Shown here: piece by piece, positions 39,501-51,500 of the stretch
How positions within the stretch are numbered: position 1 is the stretch's first letter
How the letters are laid out: the number at the start of each line of letters is the position of its first letter
Assembly (NCBI GenBank): GCA_963971305.1
Contig: OZ020305.1
Coordinates: forward strand, 15,719,001 to 15,783,000
DNA: 64,000 bases
Source of the DNA: Arcuatula senhousia
Lineage: Eukaryota; Mollusca; Bivalvia; Mytilida; Mytilidae
Direction: 5' to 3'
Translations under genes and position numbers: made by a program
The notes under the pieces: model-generated
Told to the model about the DNA's origin: nothing
The model's database searches: none
What the model saw: only the letters and a program-made list of their open reading frames with translations

Positions 39501-42500
39501 ATTACATGTAAAATGCGCTTTTGATCATTCGAATACATATAACATGTATAATGCAATAAACTCATCTCCAGTCCTTTTCTTGTCTGTGGTCCAAATTCTT
39601 TTCCGTTATGATTTTAATCTCAATTGTTTATGCTGTCCTTTGGGAAAGGCAGTGAATGTTTTACAAAACTTTTTATGTGAAGGTCATCCATGAAAGGTCA
39701 CCTGTCTTTGTAAATAAAATTCACATCACTGCACACACATGTGGAAAATACATAAATAGTAGATTTACAGCCAGGATATTATGGCCTGTACCCTCATATG
39801 ATTTTAGGCCAAATAGTGTTCATGCTAGGGCAAATTCATGATGAAAAGGTACAGGCGTACTGGAAAGGGGGATATGAAAGACCAAACTTGCATATAAGTG
39901 AAGTGTCTAAAGAAAGCTTGGAAACTCCTACTATTAAGCCTTGGGTTGAGAATTAGACTGACAAATTTATTAGAAATTCATGCAACTTAGGTTCGAGAAT
40001 AACAAAACTTGTTAACATTGGGGCAATCTTTCCACAATTCTAGTACAGTAGTAGACATTTTCTGTAGGATATTGAGATTTTAGGTCTTGAAATCTCACAT
40101 TAACCCAGATAATACCTGGTGTCTTCTTTCTCATAACAGTAAAAGAGCTATATTATTGTCCTTATGTCTCTTTGTAGCTCACATTCCTCCAAAACTTAGG
40201 ATATTGGTTTTGATTTACTTGCAGCAATGTATGTAATTAATAAACTTCTTTGAAGACCAGAAAATAGCTGTATCATATATCTTAATTATTTTAATTAATG
40301 AAGAATAGTTTTAATTAAAAGAATATTGTAAGCCCTTGCACATCTGTTAATCAATTCAGTGGTTGTCATTAAAGGGGTCGGACCAGGTGATTTATGTATT
40401 GTGTGATGTAAAAGGACTAGGACAGATTAAGATGGGCTCGGTTTGAACTTGGACCTCTATTATAAGGAAAAGAGCAACCTGAAGATGAACTAAAAGATGT
40501 GTTTTCTTCATGATTAACTATAAATAAATGTACAATATGACAAGATATGATTATACAATAGATTGAGTCTGATAGCGTCAAAACAAAATAACGGAAACTT
40601 GATAAACCTGGACCTCTTAACAGCTCAATGGATTCCTAACAGGAATCTTTCAAATAAATAATATACAGTTAAAAGATAAAATTTGAAGGAGGGCCTACTT
40701 AAACAATTACATATTTTAATGGGTCAACAAGAAGCTTGATCTCAACATTTTTAAAATGTGTTTGAATTGCATAATTCTTTAAAAAGACATTTGGTGCAGT
40801 GTCTAAAAAACATTTACTTTTGGTTGAAGATGAAAAAAATGTGTTTATATGGTTATAAATTGTCCTATTGAAAAGTTTAATCAGTATATTTGGAAGAAAT
40901 TGCTTTTGTATCAATATAATTGTAAATGTTTTATTAGATTTATTGCAGACTTATACTTTTTTTATGTATGTCTGTCTGTCTGCCTGTTAGTCGCTTTGCC
41001 TTTGCAATTGGTATAGAAAAACTCATTTCTGGTAAAATAAAAAAAAGTTCTTTTAGTTACATTTAAGCTTATTATATATATTTTTCTGTAGCAGATTAGA
41101 GTAAAAAGAATTATATAGAAAAGATTTAAAAATGCAAGAAAAGCTGATCATGAGCCATTTTAGAAATTTGAGATCAGAACAATTCACTAGAGGTTAATTA
41201 TGTAACAGACGATTTCTCACCAGCAGAGCAATGTGTTAAGTATTGGAAGATGTAAATTAAATTATGCAGAAAAAGTTACAATTTAATGGTGAAAGTGAGA
41301 GGAATCTGCTGCACCAGCATTGAATTGCATTTGATTTAAAACTTATACATGTGTTATAAAAAGTCTGACTTTTCAAGTGAGCATGCCCACAAACAGGGAG
41401 GGTGTCAAGGGATATGAAAGAATCCACTTAGGAGAAGAAAAAATGACAGTTACTAGCAAATGTATAAATCCTGATCAAATAACCCCCCTTTTTACCACTC
41501 CTTCAAAAAATTGACTTGTTAATATGGTATGGTGAGTATTGGGTTGAAGCCTTGGATTTGTTCAGTGACTATCTTAAATGTCTCTGTGTCAATGCAAAGA
41601 CCTCAGAATACTTTTTTTTTCATCGCTTCACTTTACTAAGGATTTTTCTTTACAATATTTTCATTTTTATAAGTGATTAGAATTTTTTTCATCTCTTTTT
41701 AAAATGCAAATGTACTTTATATCTATTCCACAATGTTACATCAAATAAATTCTGGTTTCTGTATTGTGCTTGTGGCAGTAAGCAATTTTTGAACACAATT
41801 GAAACATAGTATAATCCTATAGACTCAGTACTTTATAATTGATCAGCAATGATTTATCAATTTCTCCACACCAGAAATTAATCAGCGTTATTAAATACAA
41901 TCTATTTACTATAAATCTGCTCAATAAGTGATTCTAATCGCTTGATTGTGTTCATTTAGACACCAAATAATGTCAACCGATTGTTACTTTTTAATTGATA
42001 TCCGTAATGTTTGGGTGTTAGCAAAATAAAACATTGAAATTGTATCGATTTTCAAAGCTATCTGATTGGATTGCTATCAGGTAGATTTCAAGGTCAGAGT
42101 TCATCAAAACGATCAGCCTCAGCGAGCAGACATCAGGTCTCGGATACGGAAAAAATGAAAATCTTTAAAGAGGTGTAAAGAGTTATCAGATTCTAACAAA
42201 GTACAAAATTTTAACTAAGGAAATTGAAGGATGAAAGTTTTTTGGGCTACTTGATTAGCAGTGAGTTTGCAAAGTCACCTTGGTTCGCCTTTCAGGTTTT
42301 CATTGATATTGCAATTTCAGGGTGGCAACTTCGAAACATTGGCGACAATTCGAAGGTTTGAGGTAGAAAGTTCAAAAATCAAAAGAGATGACAGATATTA
42401 TGTTTAACTCTAATTACCTAAAAGTTACTTTATAATTGTGTACTAATTATCAAATGTACTTTTAATGACTTTGTACTTTCAAAATCTGTTTGATGTGGGT

Positions 42501-45500
42501 TGACAAAAGAATCTTGTTTCTTGTATTTGGTTCTGCTTTGTCATTTAAGGGATGGGCACTTCTGGGAGGTTTTTGTCTTAGTTTGTATAGAAATTAACAA
42601 CTTAAGCTTTACCAATAGTTCAAAAAACCTTACATATTAGATTTCAATTGTATCTTAAACAGAAATTGAGACTTTTACATGGTCAGAAAGGACCTGTAAC
42701 CCAAAGACTTTTGAGGCCATGTTCAACCTTCATTTGATTACCACAACTTTTCTTGAAAATCTCTGTAAAAATGTATTTCCTTTAGTAGCAAGGAGCCAAA
42801 AAAATCATCAAAGAGACCATGCAGACATTCATGTATGGATATAAAAGGAAACATTTATATAAATTATAGAAAAATTAATTTATACCTAAATTATATATTT
42901 AGTAAAATTTATCACCGAAATTAATGAAGCAGCAGCCTCTAGAAATTCATTACCAACACAAGAAAATTAAAATCTTGGCAAACCTTTACTCATCAGTCTT
43001 ATGAGGATGACTTTTCTAATATACCACGTTGACATTTCACAGGTGTAGAATATGACTTGTCACAGCATAACCTCTCCCCTAACTAATGGAAGGCTGCAGT
43101 TTAATATGTCTTTGTCAGTGTGGTCTTCAACAAATGGGTTTTGTTGTTTTTGTGTGAACTTGTGATATTATTTTAAGAAGTGACTAATCACCATAAGTTT
43201 GAGTAACTAAAACACATAGTATCAGAGTACAGGTCAAAGTTAAACATTATATGAGGTTTATCCTTGGATATTTGCTAACATGTTTGTTTATGTGACTTTG
43301 ATAAATAAGAAAAGCAAATTCTTATGGACTGTAAATAACCAATGTTTAATTGTAAACACAATGTTAGCAAGATTTTTAGGGGCCTCTTGTAAAATCAAAC
43401 AAACACACCTATACACTGGCAAAAATTTGTCCTTTAATGTGTAGCTAATGCATTGACTTAAATTTGTGCACACCAACCATTATTTTGATGTATTTTTATT
43501 TGCAGGTCAGATGGGTGTCCCACAGGGTCACCCTTTGTCACCTTTTTTATTTTGTATTTATTTGAATCATGAATATCTTAAAAAAGCAACAAAATATTGA
43601 TTTTAACTTACTCTATATGTATGATTTCTCAATTCCTTTTCTTTCTTATGCACCCTATGTTGTATCCTTTATTTTACTTTTCAGTCCTACATCTAAACCC
43701 AAAATCTACCATCAAAATGATGTTGGAGCTTATCGGTATAGTTTGTTTTCATAACTGGTTTGACCTATTAAGCTGTCAAATGAATTGTAAAATTTCTGAT
43801 GATGAGTAACACATGTTCCTCCTACAACAATTTAATTTAAAATACCACTTTAGCAGGTCATTTTGTGGAAGTAACATAAACGTTTAATTACACAAACAAA
43901 CATAAGGGAGAAAATTTATAAAGACAAGTTGAAGATTGTTTCATATACATTGATGTGCAATAAGAAATAATAAGACAATAATAATTTCAATGAAAAGGGG
44001 GGATAGTTAATATAAAGAGTATTAAATATATTGTTGAATTTAACATGTTTAAATAGGAAATAAATGCATTCATTATTAAAAAACATCAATGCATTACAAA
44101 CCAACAGAGAATAAAAGGGGGTATTTAATTATGGATTATAATAGATTCTGCATAACATAAACAAGTATTGTATTGGTCAAATCTTAATGGCTCTAAAGTA
44201 CACCAAACTTAAGTAATATATGTTGCACTGATATGTTGACAATATTAGCTAATTGAAATGGTATATTATGTGAACACATCGAATTAGTCTTTGAACTAGT
44301 TTTTTTTCTTTGATTTGATTGGTGTGGATGCTGTGACTCTTTTCCTCCTTGCCCCTTTCTGTGGCGTGTCTGCCATTAGTCTTTTCTGGCCAATGATTTG
44401 GCTTATGTTCCCTTTACTATCTGGTCCAAAATCATAAAGAATTTCTCCAGATTCACTTTGTTTCAAACATTCTTTTCCAAGAAAATCTGGCAGAGGGTCC
44501 ATTGGATGTCCAGCAGTATACAAATAGTCAATTTGGAGATTTATTAAGTCCACAATCCTTGCTAAAGTGCTTTCAGGTGGCATCCATAGTTGTCCATTTC
44601 TCAGTTCTCTGCTGTATAGTAGTTCTGAAGAAGCGGTGCGCTTTTTTACAAACATTGTTGCTTTTCTTACTTCTTCAAAAGATGATTCAGCTGACATTCC
44701 TTTTGGACAGTACAAAGTTTTTATGAATGTCTTAAAACAAGCGACATCAACTTGATATCTACCACAGTTATTTTTCATGAGAAGGTTAGCTCTGAAGTGA
44801 TCATTTGTGAGAAATAGAGATAACATCTTGAGGTGTGATAGGCCATGAAATTTGGGTATAAAGTCATTTCCTCCCATACAAAGAATTATGGCGATTTTCT
44901 TTGCAATATCTTCATCGTTATAATGTCCACAGAAATTTTCTATTAATGATGTAACATTGTAGAGGTCAAGCTTTTTGTTTGGTTTTTGTAACACTATAAA
45001 TACGGGGTGACGGAACTTCCCTTCCTCTTTTGGCCAGTTGTCAGACAAAGCAAACAAATGAATAGGGACTGCATCTATGTCTCCAGATGTTAAGATGCTA
45101 CATGCTGCTTTTGATTGTTTCAAATTGGTGTTGACATCACATAACCAGTCTATCTGGGCCATTTCAGCTTCCCCTTTAGACTGCTGAATGTCTAAAATTT
45201 CCTGTATAACTGGCTTCCTTGACGTTTTGCTAAACATGCATCTCAATGGAATACAGTGGTGTTTGCAATGACATTCAGTTTCATGTTCACATGTCACTTC
45301 TTTTTTGTTAAGCTCGCTGTCAATATCCAGTACAACATCTGCATCTAACTCTAATTCATTTGCATGACTAGCAAGGTATGTACTGACCAACATTTTCCCT
45401 TCTTGTGTTGTAATTAGATCTTCTTTACGGAATTTGTCCTTGTGAATGATATCACCAGAAGATCTAAGATGGCTTATAGAAGATGATGTTTTTGATGTCC

Positions 45501-48500
45501 GCTGTTGGTGAGTTGCGGCCTTAAATGTATCTGGCGTAAAAGAATATTTCTCTTCACATAGAACTAATCTTCTAGCAGATGGAAACTGTCTCAGAATAGG
45601 TTTGATAACAGCATTTTGTACATATTTAATGTACTGTGTACCAGAAGCTACCTTGGTTTTGAATTTCACACCTGCGAATTCAACTGTTACAAACTCTATG
45701 CTTTCAGAAACATCTTTGGGAACAGACTTCAGATCAATAGAAATTGGATTGTCAGGACAGTCTATTTGTTGCCAAGTGTTCAGTAATGCTTGTTGGATTC
45801 CTTTGGACTTCATTACTTTGGGCTTACTGCAATCTGGTTTTACCAAGGCTTGACACATGTTCATCTCAGAACTGAGGAGATTTGCTCTCTGCATTTCTTT
45901 TTTGACCAAAGCTTTTCTTTTTTCTTCATTTATCTGTCTTTCTGTCTTCTTTTGGATGGAAACTTTTTCTGCAGTTCGTTTGATTGTAACTCCTTTAGAT
46001 CTTGCTGCTCTATTTAACAATGATGGAGGTCCTTTAAAGTCTTTAATGTTCGGCAAGTCATCTGTCGTCATTCCCAGGAGATTGTTGTTTGCAAGGAAAC
46101 GTTTGATTAAATATCTCCCTATATCAACTGTAGCAAAGTCCAATAAACATGGAGAGAGTACTAGTGGCTCTAATGCATATACATTTTCTGGAAAATGTGT
46201 TTCTTCCAACGACAGCCCATTTCTTTTCAACATTAGCACTGCTGTCGGAACTATGTGTCGAATGTCAACATCAGTTATCTTCCATTCAACATTTGAATCT
46301 TTGGTAGGTTCCATTTTGTTTCTTATTTGGTGTGTGTCATTAAAAGAATCTATCAGAGACATTCTCCCTATCACAGACGTCATGGAAGAACCTGATCTGA
46401 ACCCACGAAGAGCATCTTGGTGATCCATTTCCCTCTTTGAATCACAGGCAAAATTAGTTGTGCTGTTTCCTATTGGGGTTGAGTACAGCGTTTTCTTAAG
46501 GCACTGGTGAAAATAGCCTGCACCGTAATGGGCTAACAAAAGTTGAGTACAGTATGGTGCATACGATGCCGCCCCATTTAAGAAAGAGAAGGGAAGTGAC
46601 TTTTTTACTGCACCAAGAAGCAAATCATATCCATCCTTTCCTCCTAACCGCTCAGCAAGATAAACAGCAACTACTTCATCACAGTGGTTCATCATGTCTG
46701 AATGAAGTGCAAAGGTGCAATTCTGTGTTCTTCCAGCTTCCATAAATTCCTTATATCTGTCATTCCATATGCTAGATGCCTCAGCATGTTTCCCTTTGTC
46801 AAGCATTGCAATAAGTTCACTTGCTTCAGTTTCCTGTAGACAGTGTAAAAACCTACAGATGAAAGCCATATGAAATGCTAAAGCAAGTCTTCTTACATAT
46901 TTTGTAGCCACATCAATGTGTTCCATGGTTATAAGTTTATTCCAATCTTTTTTGTCCTCATCACACATAAACATCAAAAGTTGTATTAGCCCTGCATCTT
47001 TATATGCACTGAATAGCATATTTATCTTCGACTTTCTAAGGTGTAAAAGTGGAAATTCGGGTAGGAAATGTCGGTATTTAGGTTCTTTCAAAACCTCAAG
47101 TAAGTTTGCTCCTATTTTGTTATCAGGGCCAAACAAGATTCTGTCAGATCTTTCTGTTGCATGATTTCCCCTTCCTGTTTTTACCATAATGTCATCCATA
47201 ATTTCCTTCAATTTCATGATGTCATCATCTCGACCTGTAGCTGGTGGTGGATGTCGACACAAAAGGGGGGGAACAGTGTATTTTTGAAGCCCAAACATAT
47301 TTAGAATGTTCAGATTATCTGCCATATTTTCAACCTGTGTGTGTGTTGTTTCGGGAATTTCTGCATCTAGTGACATGTTCTGAAATGAAGTTTCAAGTCC
47401 ATCAGCTTGCATGTTGGAATCAAAGGCACTAATCTCATCAAAACCTGATAAGTCATGTGAGCTTGGTTCAAAAAAATCATCCTGTAAAACTTCTGTTGTG
47501 TGGTAAAATAACTTGGCTGTTTCTAATAACGATTCCAAGTTGTCTTCCCTGTCATCCTGTTCAATGGTTTCTTCTTCCAAAACCGGAAAGAATGGCTCAT
47601 TTCTTAGGGGAAAATCATATTCTTCAACACCTATCTCAGTCTGAAAAGGATAAGCATGTCACTGTTGAGAAAAGAAGCACAATAAACCATTCCTGTTTTA
47701 CATTTTAGTATTCATATATTTATATTTATCATAAATTTAGCTGTGATACCTTTAAATTTGTCCGTGTGGAACAGCCGTAAATTTACAAGCCATATCTTGA
47801 CAAGGGACTTTTTTGCCATATCAAGCCCTTGCGTGCCCAAAACTGGGCAAATATGGCCATATCAAGACCTCGCGTGCACAAAAGTGGGCTAATATGATAT
47901 ATCAAGGTCTAGAGCCTCACTTTTAAATTTGACGTCACAGTTTATTTATATCGGCTGATCGAAAATGTAGGATAAAGAGATTATGACACAGGGTTTTCCA
48001 TACCAGGTCCCATATCATTCCTCGACCCATATTAGGTCTCGGCTGCCTAATATGGGAGTCTCGGAATGCTATGAGACTTGATATGGAAAACCCTGTGTAA
48101 TAATCTATATGTATAACGTTCTGCATGGATTTAATCTGTACCCATTTCAATATCTCTTTGTCAGAATTGCTGCCAACAATACGTGTATATTCATTTAAAA
48201 CATAAAATATGATAAAAGTTAACATTAAAAAGGATGAAAACCTGTTCTAGTTAAGAGTATCAATTAAATTGGTATATCTTAGAATTCAGTTTTTTTTTTA
48301 AATTTTATATCACACAGGTCCTCCAAACTCTGTATATGTATGCTATAAAATGTCACAGTGTAAAACTTTTTTTCTTTTCACATAGTTACCAGATCTTCCA
48401 TCTCATCCAAAATTTCTTGAAATGAGTCCTCCAAGTCCATGTCATCCATATCCATATCGCTGTCTTCTTGAGAAGGTTCAGGGCTCGATTTTTTATCTCT

Positions 48501-51500
48501 AAGGTGCACTGCAAAAACAACAACAACAATTAATAAATGTTAATTTATACATGAAAATCATCTTGGTTGTCTTATTTTTTTCTTTAAATCCTAAACATGT
48601 CTGTATTTTTTATGAGGTTTTTTTATAAGCTTGTTTTACAATTCATGATTGTACATGCACTATGTCATATCATTGTTTTACAGAATCACATTGTCATATT
48701 TATCAATTTCTTCATTAAGATAATTTATTCAGAAGCATTTTTTTTTTCTGTTTGCAAATTCAAAAGAATTCCTTACGGAATATCAATCTATCTTACCTTC
48801 CTTAATCTTTTTCCATATTTCAGGACTTCCCCATGTTAGGACATTGGTAAATCTGTTCCAAACATCTTGCTCAGTCTTTGTAAGTTCAGCAAGCACCAAG
48901 TTGAAATCTTCTTTTTGTAAGTTTGTGGAGTTTTTGCACATACAGTCCAACAAGTTGCAACCCTCAAGATGCCAGAGTTTTGTTTCCACGTTGTCTTTTG
49001 GAAGACCTTGAATAGTCAGTGGTAAGGTGCAAATTTGTCCAGTGCGACTTTCACCTGGGTCAGGATCTGACTTTGTTGTAAGTCGAACCAAATTGTCCAT
49101 CATTAGAATTAAGTGACAGTCTTGTAAATTTACCATCTTGTCAACAAATCCATGTATTGTTTCATATTTCAAAGGATATAGTTTCAAATAGGTATTGTAA
49201 TAGCACAGATCATTTGCTGTACGTTCTTTAATCTTGCGCTCTGCTTGGATTAAACTTGAGGATATTCCAGTGTTACTTGTTATTGAAAAAACAGTATTAA
49301 TGCTGCTGTAATGCATTGCAAGTTCGTCAGTGTTCGCCTGTTGTAAGACCCCGATGTATCTTCTGTTGAAAGTATTTAGCAAGGAGTCGTATAACCCATA
49401 AAGTCTTTCAAACTTTGATGTCATAAAGGTTTTACTGTCCTTACTTTTTCTGATGGAATCTCTATTGATAAAGGTTTCTAACATCATTTGAACATCTAAA
49501 GGTGTATCAAAGCACCATTCCTGTAGAGCAGAAAAATTATGGATGCTAAGTGGACGTGGAAGGTCAGTTGTATTACAAGAAACACACGTCTGAATATCTA
49601 TTGAATCATCAAGTAAATTTGGAGACGTTTCCATCAAAAATACAAAGTCTTTTAATTTCCCCATTAAGATGTCATCTCGAAGATGAAAACGGGCTATGTC
49701 ATTGTTTGTCTGAGTATATTGCTCACATACATCTTCATTCAAATATACAACTTTGCTCACATTTACATTGTGTCTTGTTTGAATATATCTTGTAACATGA
49801 GATGTAATGTCATCGTGATGAGTTGCATCCCGGCAAAACAACACAATCATGAGAGTATTGTCAATCTTGGATGACTCCGTATCAACACACACAATATTTG
49901 AAATTAATTCTGGCCACATGAGATCTATACTTTTTAACAACTGAGATTCAATGACTACAGGAAAATGGCTCTGTCTTCCATGGATCTCAATGTTTTGGGA
50001 AAGTTCAAATGATTTTTGTCTTTCTTGTCGTCTTCTGATTGTAATTTTTGCATTTTTTGTCAATGTACGGCTTGTAGCTTCAACTGACCTCAGATACTCG
50101 AACAACTCCCACTTTCTTTTAACGGCTGTTTCAAAGTCTTCATTTGAAGAATAGATATAATTTGAATAATGGTTTTCAAAAATGGTGATTCTATTCCATT
50201 CTTCTTCCGAAAACTTTTCTTGATAATCAATATACAAGGATGGCACATTTTCTGGCTTCGCTTCAGGTGTTTGGCTGACATGTATATTGAAATCTACTGT
50301 CGCTACTGACATATACAGACCAAGTAAGGTTTTAGTGAACTCTTTGGTTTTAGTATCAAAGTAGCCATTCACAATTTGGAGGCTTACATCACGACATATT
50401 TTATAATCTTCATAATGGTTGAATATAAAACGACAAGCTGAGGTAGCTGTTATTGCTTTCCCGTGTGGCAGATCTTTTACTCCTTCCTTGTGTCCCTTTA
50501 TTTCTCTCAAAATATTGTGTCTATGCAATTTCTTGTCATCCGATGAAAGTCTGTCTTTTATAAAGTTGAAAAAATGGTCAAAATAAATCAGTATTTCACC
50601 ATTCCCATCCTCTTTGAACTGGTAAATATCTTTTAGCTTTGGCATTTCCTAAACTTTAGAGAGATAGAAAAAAGGGTTAAAGGAAAGACAATCCATTGAG
50701 GGGTTATTTTGGGTGGATAAGAGATGGGTACCCCTTTGACATCTAATGGCTAAGTTCCTGTTTTGCTATGAGAAACCCCAAAAATCAAACAGTTCAAATT
50801 TTAGAATAGGAGATGCACATTTACATTTACATGAAAAAAGTCATTACTCTGAGGTATAACAGAAAGACGGACAGACACCCGTATCACTATATACCCTCCC
50901 CATTTTTCAAGTGAGGGGTGAGATTGGTAACCCCTTGACATCTACTGACAGTCCATGTTTTGCTACGGGGAACAACAAAAATCAATCAGATCAAATTTCA
51001 AAATAATAGGTCTCATCTACATTTTTTCACAAACATTGTGAAAAAATATCATGAAAATCAATTGAAGGGTTAAGGATTTGCGAATAAGTACCGTGCCCTG
51101 AGGTCGAACGGAAGGACAGACACCCCTTTCACTATATACTCCCCCTTTAAAGGAGGGTATAAATAATAATACAGACTTCAATCTTGTCCATTAGTACGTA
51201 CTGTACCAAACTAATGAAAGTCAGACAATGGATACATATACATGTATCTGACAAACAGACATATTTGGTGCATGCTATGCAAAAGATAGGCATACTATAT
51301 GATTTAAAAAATAAGAGCATATTTTTTTTCAACTTCTTTAAATTTTAGACAAAACAAGAATAAACCAATATAAACATTAACTTAGATTTTTTGGGGTGCA
51401 AATTGAAGAAAAATTCTCACATCTGAATGAACTGAATATATGCAATAACAATTAACTAACAATTAACTTAGGCAATTAAACTAATTTATTAATTTTTATA

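Noticed and set aside
43782..43806. CTGATGATGAG in the terminal repeat as a ribozyme core
   Set aside because: No GAAA partner or stems; it is simply part of the inverted terminus.
45857..46423. 188-codon plus-strand frame opposite the transposase
   Set aside because: It is a shadow of the transposase exon on the other strand and has no independent motif.
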